From assembly GCF_000424685.1 (NCBI RefSeq), contig NZ_AUKJ01000003.1, positions 1 through 64,000 of the forward strand: DNA of 64,000 bases, read 5' to 3'. Position numbers and translations under genes: made by a program. The notes beneath the pieces are model-generated. The model saw nothing but the letters and a program-made list of their open reading frames with translations. It had not been told where the DNA came from and did not search any database. The first letter of the stretch is position 1, and every line of letters starts with the position of its first letter. The DNA comes from Methylococcus capsulatus str. Texas = ATCC 19069. Its GTDB lineage: Bacteria > Pseudomonadota > Gammaproteobacteria > Methylococcales > Methylococcaceae. Below, piece after piece: positions 46,201 to 54,928 of the stretch.

Positions 46201-48408
46201 CAAACGGCCCTGCTCTGGCTTCATGACCAGGACGTGATCCGGCTCAACAAAGGCTTCACGGTATTCCGGGCTGCCATGACGATTCGCCTGGCGCCGGACA
46301 AGCGCGGTTTCGCAAAAGCGGATTTCGAGCCGCTCAAGCTCCATTACGACGAGCAGGTACTGCAAATCCACGTGATGGCGGAATACGCCCAACGCGGCCT
46401 GAAAGCCGTCGCCGAGGCTCTGCGGATGGCGATGGACTATTTCCGGCTGGACCGCGATGCTTTCCTGCGCCAGTGGCTGCCGGGCCGAGAGAAAGAGCTG
46501 TCGCGCCAGACTACGCCGGAATCCTGGCGAAACATCGTCGAGTCGCTGCAAAACCCGGCACAGCAAAGGATCGTCGCCGACGACCGCGAACAGACCAATG
46601 TCCTGGTGCTTGCCGGCCCCGGCTCGGGCAAGACCCGAGTGCTGGTGCACCGCATCGCCTACCTGATCCGGGTACGGCGGGAGAACCCCCGCGGCATTCT
46701 GGCCCTGGCGTACAACCGCCATGCCGCCGCAGAAATCCGCAAGCGCCTGGCCGGCTTGATCGGCGACGATGCGCGCGGAATCACGGTGCTGACCTGCCAC
46801 GCGCTCGCCATGCGCTTGGCAGGCGTGAGCTTCGCCGAACGCTGGGAAAAAACCGGGGACGAGGTCTTCCAGGAAGTCCTGCGTCAAGCCATCGCCCTGC
46901 TGAAAGGCGAAGGACTGCCGCCGGAAGAAGCCGACGAGCAGCGCGACCGCCTGCTCGCAGGCTACCGCTGGATTCTGGTGGACGAATACCAGGACATCGG
47001 ACCGGACCAGTACGAACTGATCTCCGCTCTGGCCGGGCGCACCCTGCAGGACGAAGACAGCCGGCTCAACCTGCTCGCGGTCGGGGACGACGACCAGAAC
47101 ATCTACGCCTTCAACGGCGCCTCGGTCGAATTCATCCGCCGCTTCGAAGCGGATTACGCCGCCAAACCGGCCTATCTGACCGAAAACTACCGATCCACGT
47201 CCCGCATCATCGAAGCCGCCAACCGGCTCATCGGCGATGCTCCCGACCGAATGAAACAGGCGCACCCCATCACCATCGACCGGGCGCGCAAAAAAGCGGC
47301 GCCCGGCGGCGATTGGGAAGCCATCGACCCCGTCGGCCAGGGCCGCGTCCAGATCCTTCCAGCCGGCGTCGACGAGCGGACCCAGGCGGTCACCGTCATG
47401 CGCGAATTCGAGCGCCTGGCGAGCCTCGTTCCGAACTGGGACTGGACGCGATGCGCGGTAATCGCCCGCAAATGGGACCTGCTCGAACCGGTGCGGAGCT
47501 ATTGCGAGCTGGCAAAGATTCCGGTCCAGATGGCCGGCGAGGAAACCGTGCCGTTCCGATATCTGCGTGAGACTCGAACCCTGTTGGCGTGGCTGAAAGA
47601 CACCAAACTTGTCGACGCTGCCAAGATCCTGTCGTGGCTCGACGAGCGCCCCGCCGGACCATGGTGGAATGCCTTGCGCCAGGCCGCCGAGGAGTATGCG
47701 GTCGAAACCGGCGGCGCCGAACTGCCGAGCGCACATTTCGAAGAGTGGCTCGCTGAGTGGGGCCGGGAGATACGCCGCCGCCCTTCAGGATTGATGCTGC
47801 TCACCGCCCATCGCGCCAAGGGGCTGGAATTCGACCATGTCGCCGTACTCGACGGCGGCTGGAAAGCCGGCGCCAAGGAAGACCGGCACAGTCCCCGCCG
47901 CCTCTATTACGTGGCGATGACCCGGGCACGGAAGACCTTGACGCTGACGCGTATCGAGCCCAACTCTCCGCTGCTCGATTCGCTGGCCGGAATCCCAGAC
48001 GTTCTGCATCGTCCACCGACAGAACATATGCAGCTCCCGCCAGAGCTTTCCCGCCGCTACCGGAAACTCACGCTGAAAGACGTGCACCTCGGCTTCGCCG
48101 GACGGTACCCCGAAACCGATCCGATACACCAGGCGATCGCCGCGCTCGAAGCCGGCGATCCGCTCTGGCTGAAAAGGAAAAACGATGTCTGGGAGTTAAA
48201 CGATGCCGGCGGAAATACCGTCGGACGCTTGGCACGGGCCTTTGATCCCCCCAAAGGCATGATCTGCATCCAAGCCCGAGCCGCCGCGATCATCATCCGG
48301 CGGCGAGACGAAACCGAGGCCGACTATCTGTCTAGAGTCTGTTGCGATGCCTGGGAAGTGGTGATTCCCGAACTGGTGTTCGAACCGGCGGGAAAGGGGC
48401 GGACATGA
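43285..48408 (+). CDS. Exonuclease-RecQ-UvrD triple-domain DNA helicase fusion
   Basis: 1707 aa. Domain 1 (residues ~10-140) is a DEDD-type 3'-5' exonuclease: D18/E20 in SIDLEVG, D75 in GHNLIAFDLPHL and D132 in LNDPELDARL. A possible small Cys cluster (CSDPACPWC) follows. Domain 2 (~305-800) is a RecQ SF2 helicase: Walker A K325 in LPTGTGKS, D423EAH and QEAGRAGRD. Domain 3 (~1095-1600) is a UvrD/SF1A helicase: K1116 in GPGSGKT, D1233 in VDEYQD, and motif VI YYVAMTRARK. It is probably a DNA repair or phage-defence enzyme. Flanked by pxpA and a broken toxin-antitoxin locus. Confidence 0.88.
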   Translation: MEPSGRRQRFAPNCLSIDLEVGIRDGRIHHFAAVRGDTDAAFVSRQGYAEKDLGKLDDFAAGTAFLLGHNLIAFDLPHLVAAKPDLYILKLPAVDTLRLNPLAFPRNPYHHLVKHYQDGQLKRGRLNDPELDARLALDLFRDQYAELRALNDSAPDLILAWHWLTTVESTMSGLDSFFTSLRARLRPSDTEARSAIQRLLHNQSCLHQADDILASAAEHGWALAYALAWLSVAGGNSVMPPWVRHQFPEASVLIRRLRDTPCSDPACPWCSERHNARKELQRWFGLPDFRPEPRGEDGRSLQQSIVEAAMRGEHVLGILPTGTGKSLCYQIPALSRYEKTGALTVVISPLVALMADQINGLANRGIHCCAAINGLLSMPERSDALDRVRLGDIGILVISPEQLRNRAVRKVLAQREIGAWVLDEAHCLSKWGHDFRPDYRYVGRFIRDSAGDATIPPVLCLTATAKPDVVADIVGHFSARLGIGLRVFDGGSQRSNLDFVVVQTTPAEKFADIHRILMSDLPPDVPGGAIVYCATRRKTEEVAAFLRATGIAAAHFHAHLPPETKKNVQENFIRGELRVIAATNAFGMGIDKPDVRVVIHADIPGSLENYLQEAGRAGRDREAARCVLLYTQEDVERQFGMSAHSRLSLKEIRAVLKALRRLDRRKRLDGEVVATPGEILAEESEGDFGRDSATDDTRVRTGVAWLEEAVLLSREENRCQVFPSSLRVGSVDEARQKLAKQPMHEEYRRQLLNLIAALIGADPDEGVSTDELMGLLGLNPERIRNALYDLKRLGLASNDTVLTAFVHSGVERASMKRFEEAVALETALIAELRLVAPDLDKDESSMLHLRIAAQRLKDAGHPGALPEKLQRLLSGLAADGRAEDSGTGSLRLRRIDSESVNVTLQRRWSALEKTARLRRIAAQRLLEHLLACLPPGTRGTDLLAETTLGKLTAAMEGDLMLKAEMKNPPKLLQTALLWLHDQDVIRLNKGFTVFRAAMTIRLAPDKRGFAKADFEPLKLHYDEQVLQIHVMAEYAQRGLKAVAEALRMAMDYFRLDRDAFLRQWLPGREKELSRQTTPESWRNIVESLQNPAQQRIVADDREQTNVLVLAGPGSGKTRVLVHRIAYLIRVRRENPRGILALAYNRHAAAEIRKRLAGLIGDDARGITVLTCHALAMRLAGVSFAERWEKTGDEVFQEVLRQAIALLKGEGLPPEEADEQRDRLLAGYRWILVDEYQDIGPDQYELISALAGRTLQDEDSRLNLLAVGDDDQNIYAFNGASVEFIRRFEADYAAKPAYLTENYRSTSRIIEAANRLIGDAPDRMKQAHPITIDRARKKAAPGGDWEAIDPVGQGRVQILPAGVDERTQAVTVMREFERLASLVPNWDWTRCAVIARKWDLLEPVRSYCELAKIPVQMAGEETVPFRYLRETRTLLAWLKDTKLVDAAKILSWLDERPAGPWWNALRQAAEEYAVETGGAELPSAHFEEWLAEWGREIRRRPSGLMLLTAHRAKGLEFDHVAVLDGGWKAGAKEDRHSPRRLYYVAMTRARKTLTLTRIEPNSPLLDSLAGIPDVLHRPPTEHMQLPPELSRRYRKLTLKDVHLGFAGRYPETDPIHQAIAALEAGDPLWLKRKNDVWELNDAGGNTVGRLARAFDPPKGMICIQARAAAIIIRRRDETEADYLSRVCCDAWEVVIPELVFEPAGKGRT

Positions 48409-48472
48409 GACCTGTTAACAGTGCCAGTATCCACACCGTTATCCATCGGAGACCGTCAGGGCACACCGCATT

Positions 48473-48968
48473 TTGACCGAGGTCACCGCCAGCATCTCGG
48501 AACTGAAAGAAGAGCCCGATGAAGACGGTAGCCGCTGGCGAAGGCTTTCCTGTCGCCATTCTCAACCGCAACGAACCAGCGTTCTACTGCGTTCCGGCAA
48601 AAGCCTACGAAGCCCTGACAAGCAGGCTGGAAGACTTGGAACCGAACACACTCGCCGACACCCGCCTGGCCGACGGACAGGCTCAACCAAGGTTTCGCTG
48701 GACGAGCCATGAGCTGGCTTTCCATCCCGATGCGCTGACCGAATGGAACAAAGTGGATCAAGCCGTCCGCTCCCAGTTCAAAAAAGCTGGTTGAACGCTT
48801 GGCCAATCCACACGTCCCGGCGACACAACTGTCCGGACGGAACGACCGGTACGAGATCGAGCCGCGGCCGGCGGGCTACCGCGTGGCGCGCGAAGTTCGG
48901 GATTCCGAGCCGCGCTTTCTGGTCGTGGCCGCGGACAAAGGAGAGCGCAACGCCGTCGGCCTGACCGC
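48473..48968 (+). pseudogene. Degenerate RelBE-type toxin-antitoxin locus
   Basis: The antitoxin reads TEVTASISELKEEP, then after a 1-nt insertion MKTVAAGEGFPVAILNR ... VPAKAYEAL. The toxin body follows: SHELAFHPDALTEWNKVDQ, then after a +1 shift at an A6 run LVERLANPHVPATQLSG and EIEPRPAGYRV. The expected toxin start ATG-AGC-CAT reads ACG-AGC-CAT, so antitoxin and toxin are fused in frame up to a TGA (48792-48794). With three lesions the pair is inactive. An open ORF of 91 aa (48519-48794) survives. Confidence 0.7.
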
Positions 48969-48969
48969 A

Positions 48970-50844
48970 TCAAGCCGCGAATGCAGCCGGGTGCGCTTCC
49001 ATCCCGGCCTTCCACTCCAGCCATTCGCTGACGACGATCAAGGTCCACAGCGCCCGGGCGTGATCGGCGCCGCGGCGCTCGTGCTCGCGCAGCAGCTCCA
49101 GGGCGGCGGCGCGGTTTATGCCGAGTTCTTCCAGACGCGGGCTGGAAATCCGGGCTTCGGCCCAGTCGTGCAGGGGGCCGCGCAGCCAGGCGCTGAGCGG
49201 CACGGACAGGCCGCGCTTCTTGCGGTAGACGATATCCTTCGGCAGATAGCGCAGCGCCACACGCTTCAGGAACACCTTGGTTTCCAGTCCTTGCACCCGT
49301 TCGCGCTCGGGCAGGGTGGCGGCGAATTCGATCACGTCCTTGTCCAGGAACGGCGCCCGCAGCTCCAGCGCGGAGCGCATGCTGGCGCGGTCGGCCTTGG
49401 TCAGCAGGCCCTCGGCCAGGGAGGTTTCCAGATCGTGCTGCTGCAGTCGGTCGAGCATGGTTTCCTGGGGGCCGGCGACGCGCGGTGTCTCGGGCGGCGT
49501 CACGCCCAGCCGCCGCAGCAAGGCGGGCGGAATGCTGGATGTCCACAGGACATGGCGCGCCAGGAAATCCAGCTCATCCCCCTGGACGAAGCGCTTGAGC
49601 AGGAACGAGACCGTCACCTTCTTGTCGCTCACCGGCCAGGCTTCCACCGCCTTGCGGATCAACGCCCGCAGTCCTCCGGGCAGGCGGCTGTAGCGCTCGG
49701 CCAGGCGGGCGCCGAAATAGGTGGGATAGCCGCCGAACAGCTCGTCGGCGCCCTCCCCCACCAGGGCCACCCGCACCTCGTCGGAGGCTCGCCGGGCCAG
49801 GAGAGCGGTGGGCACCCAGGCGGGATCGGCCAGCGGCTCGCCGGACTGGCGCACCAGATCGGCGAGGGTCTCGGGGAAATCTTCGGGCCGTACCCAGATC
49901 GGGGTGTAGTCGACCCCCAAGGACTCCGCCACCCGCTCGGCGAAGACGCCTTCGTCGTAGGAGCTTTCGCTGAAGCGCAGGCCGAAGGCCTTGAGCTTGC
50001 GGTCCGGATGGACGCTGCGCATCACCGCCGTGACCAGGGAGGAATCGACCCCGCCGCTCAAGAACGCGCCGAAATCGACCTCGACCTCGCTTTGGCGGCG
50101 CACCGCCTCGCGGAACACGGCATCGAATTCGTCCAGCGGATTCTTGCGCGCCGGACCGCGGGTGAAATTCAGGCGCCAGTAGCGGCTGCGTTCGACACCC
50201 TTGACGTCGATGGCGATCCGCTCGCCCGGTAGCACTTTCCGCATGCCGGCGAACGGACTGGCGGGAGCCTCGAAATAGCCGGCCTTGAGGAAGTCCTGTA
50301 CAGCCGCCTCGTCGGCCGGATACGGCTCGGGGCTTCCGGCCACCAGCGCGGCCGCCTGGGAAGCGAAGCTGATTCGGCCGTCGCGGCAAGCGTAGAACAG
50401 CGGACGCTCGCCGGCCCGGTCGCGGGCGAGCAGCAGGCGCCCCCGGCGCGGATCCCAGACGGCGAGGGCGAAGGCGCCGACCAGCCGCTCGACGAAGCCA
50501 TCGCCCAACTCCAGGTAGAGTCCAGGGATCACGGCCACGTCGGTGGCGTGCTCGACGGCCCTGCCGCGCTCCGCCAGCCAGCCGCGCAGTTCGGCATGGT
50601 TGTCGATCTCGCCGTTGCAGACCATCATCACACCGGTCTCGGCATCCACCATCGGCTGCCTGCCGTCGTGGCAGCCGCGGATCGCCAGCCGGGCCATGCC
50701 GAACACCGCCGAACCGTCGCCGGCCACACCGGAGTCGTCGGGGCCGCGGTGGGCCAGCGCCTTGACCATGGTTTCCACACTGCGCCGCAGCGCGCTCGTG
50801 TCGGCCGCGCCCTCCAATTGCACCAGTCCGCTGATCCCGCACAT
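48970..50844 (-). CDS. asnB: Asparagine synthase (glutamine-hydrolysing)
   Basis: 624 aa. N-terminal class II glutamine amidotransferase domain with Cys2 in MCGISGLVQ as the nucleophile, and the C-terminal AMP-forming synthetase domain with SGGVDSSLV and GEGADELFGGYP. It amidates aspartate, or in surface-polysaccharide loci a sugar or peptide acid. The start at 50844 is fixed by the required Met-Cys; upstream codons lie in the preceding glycosyltransferase gene, whose stop is one base away. The pairing with a glycosyltransferase suggests envelope glycan rather than amino-acid supply. Confidence 0.9.
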   Translation of the reverse strand: MCGISGLVQLEGAADTSALRRSVETMVKALAHRGPDDSGVAGDGSAVFGMARLAIRGCHDGRQPMVDAETGVMMVCNGEIDNHAELRGWLAERGRAVEHATDVAVIPGLYLELGDGFVERLVGAFALAVWDPRRGRLLLARDRAGERPLFYACRDGRISFASQAAALVAGSPEPYPADEAAVQDFLKAGYFEAPASPFAGMRKVLPGERIAIDVKGVERSRYWRLNFTRGPARKNPLDEFDAVFREAVRRQSEVEVDFGAFLSGGVDSSLVTAVMRSVHPDRKLKAFGLRFSESSYDEGVFAERVAESLGVDYTPIWVRPEDFPETLADLVRQSGEPLADPAWVPTALLARRASDEVRVALVGEGADELFGGYPTYFGARLAERYSRLPGGLRALIRKAVEAWPVSDKKVTVSFLLKRFVQGDELDFLARHVLWTSSIPPALLRRLGVTPPETPRVAGPQETMLDRLQQHDLETSLAEGLLTKADRASMRSALELRAPFLDKDVIEFAATLPERERVQGLETKVFLKRVALRYLPKDIVYRKKRGLSVPLSAWLRGPLHDWAEARISSPRLEELGINRAAALELLREHERRGADHARALWTLIVVSEWLEWKAGMEAHPAAFAA

Positions 50845-50845
50845 G

Positions 50846-52597
50846 TCAAAGCCCTTCCTTCTGGGGAGGCGCCAGCAACGCCCCCCAATAGCCGAACCCC
50901 AGTTCGATCTGGCTGGCACCGTACTTTTCCGCGATCGTATCGAGCTGCTCCACGTCGTCCCCCCGCGCCATCAGAAAGACCGGGTGATCACGACCGGCCA
51001 GCCAGGCGTCCCGCTGCGCCAGCGGCACCACCCGCTCCGGCCAGGGCCCGCCGCGCTGGAGGCTGAACAGCACGTAGTTGCTGGTGAACTCCCGCCCTTC
51101 GTCGCTGATGACGGTGATCAGACGCTTGAGATAAAACGGCAGCCCGTTGGGCAGACAATCCAGGCAGGCGATTTCCACCCCGGCGGGCAGCTCCGGCATG
51201 TGTTCCGCCAGCCGTCGCCCCGAGCGGCTGTCGGCGTAGTCCGCGAGCAGATCGAAGTTCAGCGTGATCAAGAGCGCCGGAAAGCTGAGAAAGGCGGCGA
51301 ATGCCACCTTGACGTTGCACCGCCGCCAGGCGAAGGCGGTCAGTGCGGTCACCACACCCAGCGACACGACCATCGCCAGCAAACCCGGCTGGAGAAATTC
51401 CGCCGTCTTACGCTTCAGCCCCAGCACCCGCTCCAGCCACAGGGCGTCGGATGCAGCGGTGGCGAGGACGACGGCCACCGGCGCGGCGAGAGCGAACAGC
51501 GCGACGGTACCGCGCCGCACGATGGCGGCGGCCCGCCCCGCCCCGTTGGACCAGGCGAGGGCGAAAACACGGGCGGCGAGCACGCCGAGGGCGATGACGG
51601 CGGTCAGGATGTAGCCGGGCAGCTTGGATTGCGACACGGAGAAGAATGCGACCACCACGACGGCCCAGACGATGAACAGCCGGTCCGGCCGCGACCAGCG
51701 CCGCCGGGCCCGCCAGGCCGCCACGATCGATTCTGGCAGCAGCAGGCTCCAGGCGAAGAAGCAGCTCGCGATGATGACGGCGTAGAAATAGAACGGCTGG
51801 GTGCGGCGGAATTCGGTGGTGGTGAAGCGCGACACCGACTCCTTCATGATTCCGTAATAGGGGAAATCCGGGCATTGCAGCGTCACCCCGACGAACCAGG
51901 GCAGCACCACCGCCAGGAAGATCAGCCAGTTCTGCCAGGCGAAGCAGCGCCGCAAGGCGCCTTCGCGCCCGTCGAGCTTGCCGAATGCCGCGACGACGAG
52001 GCTGGGCACGATGAAGCCGACCGGCCCTTTCACCAGGGTCGCGAATCCCGCCGCCAGGGCGCCGAGCCGGTACCAGCGCTCCCGCTGCCTGCCCTCGTGT
52101 TCTTCGGCCAGATAGCAGGCGAAGATGGCGGAGCAGACGAAAAATGCCAGGGTCATGTCGAAGATGACGATGCGGGCGAAAGCCCAGTACAAGGGCGTCG
52201 CCACCACCACCAGCACCGCCAGACTGGCCGTGCGCATGTCGTAGACCCTGCGGCAGAACAGGAACAGCACCGTCAGCAGCGACAGCGCGAACAGCGCCGA
52301 AGACAGGCGGGCCACCGCCTCGGATTCGCCGAACAGCGCGAACGACAGGGCCACCGTCTTGAAATAGAAGGCAGGCTTGTCCAGGTAGGTCAGGCCATCA
52401 TAGGTCGGCACCAGCCAGGCGCCGCTCTCGCGCATCTCCCGCGCGACCTCGGCATTGCGCCCCTCGTCCGGGCTCAGCAGCGGCGCATCGCCCAGGTGCA
52501 CGAACAACAGGAATGCGGCGAAAAGAAAGGCGAACGCCGGCAGCCAGCGCTCCAGGCTCCATGCCGGGGCGCCGGCAGTCGTGACAGGGATGGACAT
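50846..52597 (-). CDS. ArnT/PMT-like membrane glycosyltransferase (GT39/GT83)
   Basis: 583-aa polytopic inner-membrane protein. The first periplasmic loop has the conserved acidic motif LLSPDEGRNAEVAREM used by ArnT/PMT enzymes for catalysis with polyprenyl-phosphate sugar donors. About 12 transmembrane helices are followed by a C-terminal periplasmic domain (~150 residues). It probably transfers a sugar to lipid A or another envelope glycan. It is translationally adjacent to asnB (gap 1 nt). Confidence 0.85.
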   Translation of the reverse strand: MSIPVTTAGAPAWSLERWLPAFAFLFAAFLLFVHLGDAPLLSPDEGRNAEVAREMRESGAWLVPTYDGLTYLDKPAFYFKTVALSFALFGESEAVARLSSALFALSLLTVLFLFCRRVYDMRTASLAVLVVVATPLYWAFARIVIFDMTLAFFVCSAIFACYLAEEHEGRQRERWYRLGALAAGFATLVKGPVGFIVPSLVVAAFGKLDGREGALRRCFAWQNWLIFLAVVLPWFVGVTLQCPDFPYYGIMKESVSRFTTTEFRRTQPFYFYAVIIASCFFAWSLLLPESIVAAWRARRRWSRPDRLFIVWAVVVVAFFSVSQSKLPGYILTAVIALGVLAARVFALAWSNGAGRAAAIVRRGTVALFALAAPVAVVLATAASDALWLERVLGLKRKTAEFLQPGLLAMVVSLGVVTALTAFAWRRCNVKVAFAAFLSFPALLITLNFDLLADYADSRSGRRLAEHMPELPAGVEIACLDCLPNGLPFYLKRLITVISDEGREFTSNYVLFSLQRGGPWPERVVPLAQRDAWLAGRDHPVFLMARGDDVEQLDTIAEKYGASQIELGFGYWGALLAPPQKEGL

Positions 52598-52715
52598 ACG
52601 TTGGAAGGGTTACTCGATCGCTGATGGGAAATGAAGAACGCGTGGCTTGGACCCCGAAGACGGACCGGCCGGGGCATCGGAACAGTGAGGACGCACCCCG
52701 ACGAGGGGAGGTCCT

Positions 52716-53135
52716 TCAGGATTTGGGCGCGGAGATCGCGGCATCGTCCTTTTCCGGGCAAGGCCATTGGTCGGCGCCGAACCGGAACAGCACCTCGATG
52801 GCCGCATCCCTCCCGTATCCCGGATGCGCCTCCAGCCAGGCGAGGAACAGCCGGACGACCGCCTCACGGGATGGCTCCGGTTTGGGCAGACAGACGAAGT
52901 GTCCGGCATCCGGCCCTCGACGCTCGGCCAAGTAATAGTCGTAGGCGCCCTGCAGGTAGCCGTAGCAGAACTGGAGAGCGGCGACATGAGCCGGATCGGC
53001 GGGCTGCGTCGCGCACAGATCCGCCAGGTCCTTCGCGTCACGGATTATAAAATCGTCCGCCGTCACCGCCCCCGCCGGCGTTCCGCCGATGCTCCCCGCC
53101 ACGATGACCGCTGCCGCAATCGCCTTGATGTTCAT
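52716..53135 (-). CDS. Rap1a/Tai-like immunity-family protein
   Basis: 139 aa with signal peptide (MNIKAIAAAVIVAGSIGG) and a mature helical domain. ADLCATQPADP, FCYGYLQGAYDYY and HFVCLPKPEPSREAVV with four or so cysteines match the Rap1a/Tai family, which includes periplasmic immunity proteins against type VI amidase effectors. No effector or T6SS gene is nearby, so it may be an orphan immunity gene or have another role. Confidence 0.65.
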   Translation of the reverse strand: MNIKAIAAAVIVAGSIGGTPAGAVTADDFIIRDAKDLADLCATQPADPAHVAALQFCYGYLQGAYDYYLAERRGPDAGHFVCLPKPEPSREAVVRLFLAWLEAHPGYGRDAAIEVLFRFGADQWPCPEKDDAAISAPKS

Positions 53136-53342
53136 ATCGTTCCGCCCCTTCGAACGTAAGGATGCACCCGCCCCGGACCTTGCGAGACACGCACTTTCGC
53201 GGTGACATTCTAGCCGCTACGGCCGCAGAAAAAAGCACCGGGCTCGGGAACGCGAATCCTCACCCTGCCGTTCAAGGCTATTATGATAACCTCGAGATTG
53301 TCCCCCGGCCGCCGGGGAGATGCCACACCTTCAGGAGAATAC

Positions 53343-53867
53343 ATGAACATTCGAGGAACACTGCTGGGCTCCGTCCTGGCGATGACTGCCGCCTGCGCCG
53401 ACCTGGACATCAAGGTGCATACCGACTACGACCCGGCCGCGGATTTTTCGAAATACAAGACCTATTCCTGGATCAAGACGCCGCAGACCGGCAATCCCCT
53501 GATGGAGGAAAGGATGGTCCAAACGGTGGACGCCCAGCTTTCCGCCAAAGGCTGGCGCAAGATAGCCGCCGGCCCCAGCGACGTGGCGCTGGGCGTGCAG
53601 GTAACGGCCCAGGAACAGGAACGGGTGGATACGTTCTACAGCGGCTGGGGTGGCTACGGCCACATGGGGATGGCGCAGTCCGAGGTGATCAAATACACCG
53701 TCGGCACGATCATCGTGGACATGTTCGACACCCGGACCAAACAGCCGATCTGGCGGGGCACCGCGACGGACACCGTCTCCGACGATCCGCAGAAGAACAC
53801 CGCGCTGATGCAGGAAGCGATGGAAAAACTGTTCAAGGGTTTCCCGCCGAAACCGGCAGGATCCTGA
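53343..53867 (+). CDS. DUF4136 lipoprotein
   Basis: 174 aa. Signal ends in TAAC (lipobox-like, C18). The DUF4136 signature VHTDYDPAADFSKYKTYSW is followed by the C-terminal DTVSDDPQKNTALMQEAMEKLF. These are outer-membrane-associated lipoproteins of unknown function. RBS TCAGGAGAA precedes ATG 53343. Monocistronic as far as seen; the MoxR operon starts 136 nt downstream on the same strand. Confidence 0.85.
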   Translation: MNIRGTLLGSVLAMTAACADLDIKVHTDYDPAADFSKYKTYSWIKTPQTGNPLMEERMVQTVDAQLSAKGWRKIAAGPSDVALGVQVTAQEQERVDTFYSGWGGYGHMGMAQSEVIKYTVGTIIVDMFDTRTKQPIWRGTATDTVSDDPQKNTALMQEAMEKLFKGFPPKPAGS

Positions 53868-54003
53868 CGGCTTCCCGCTGTCAACCCGAAGGAAGAAGTC
53901 GTCCGTTCCGGACGAACCCCAAGAACCGGTTCCGCCCTAGGTCTCCTTCGAATCCCACGGCGCGGATACCGACAGGTGATCCGCCACTCCTTCCGCACGC
54001 CCC

Positions 54004-54915
54004 ATGGACCCCGTTTTCTCCCGTCTGCTCGAAACCGCCAATTCCGTCATCCTCGGCAAGGAACAGCCCATCCGCCTGTGCATCTGCTGTCTGCTGGCAC
54101 GCGGTCATCTGCTCATCGAGGACGTACCGGGAGTCGGCAAGACCACCCTGGCCCGCACCTTGGCGGCGCTGCTCGGACTGAAATACCAGCGCATCCAGTT
54201 CACCAGCGACCTGCTGCCGGCCGACGTGCTGGGCTCTTCGATCTACGACGCCACCACCCACGGCTTCCGTTTCCATCCCGGCCCGGTGTTCAACCCGATG
54301 GTGCTGGCGGACGAGATCAACCGCTCCACGCCCAGGGCGCAGAGCGCACTGCTGGAGGCCATGGAGGAACGGCAGGTGACGGTGGAAGGCGAGACCCGGC
54401 CGCTGCCCGAGCCGTTCTTCGTGATCGCCACCCAGAACCCGAACACCCAGATCGGGACCTTCCCTTTGCCGGAGTCCCAGCTGGACCGCTTCCTGATGCG
54501 GATCGAACTGGGCTATCCCGACCCCCGTGCCGAACGCGAGCTGCTGATGGGGGAGGAGCGCTATGCCCTACTGCCGCAGCTGCCGGTCTGCCTGCCGGCA
54601 GAACGACTCCTGGCGCTGCAGAGTCGAGTCCGCGACGTTCATGCCTCGTCTGCCCTGCTGGACTACGTGCAGTCCTTGCTCCATTTCAGCCGGGAGTCGC
54701 CGCTTTACCAGAACGGACTGTCGCCCAGGGCGGGGCTGGCCCTGCTCCACGCCGCCAAGGCCTGGGCGCTGATGGACGGACGTGCGGCGGTGCTGCCCGA
54801 GGACATCCAGGCCGTCCTGCCACCCGTAGCCGGCCACCGGCTGAAACTCGCGTCGGGCGGAGGCGGCGTGGCCGAGACCGTCGCCCCGCTGCTGCGGGAC
54901 GTCGCCATTCCCTGA
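54004..54915 (+). CDS. MoxR-family AAA+ ATPase
   Basis: 303 aa. Walker A is DVPGVGKTTLA; Walker B is LADEINRSTP; sensor-like TQNPNTQ follows. MoxR ATPases act as chaperones in assembly of metalloenzymes or envelope proteins. It is the first gene of a MoxR-DUF58-transglutaminase operon; DUF58 begins 13 nt later. The start ATG 54004 gives the usual short N-terminus before the helical lead-in. Confidence 0.9.
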   Translation: MDPVFSRLLETANSVILGKEQPIRLCICCLLARGHLLIEDVPGVGKTTLARTLAALLGLKYQRIQFTSDLLPADVLGSSIYDATTHGFRFHPGPVFNPMVLADEINRSTPRAQSALLEAMEERQVTVEGETRPLPEPFFVIATQNPNTQIGTFPLPESQLDRFLMRIELGYPDPRAERELLMGEERYALLPQLPVCLPAERLLALQSRVRDVHASSALLDYVQSLLHFSRESPLYQNGLSPRAGLALLHAAKAWALMDGRAAVLPEDIQAVLPPVAGHRLKLASGGGGVAETVAPLLRDVAIP

Positions 54916-54928
54916 GGATGAGCGCGCG

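Noticed and set aside
48770-48800. Programmed frameshift in the RelE-like toxin at the A6 run
   Set aside because: The needed shift is +1, not the -1 favoured by A-rich slippery sites, and the toxin also lacks a start codon; mutation is simpler.
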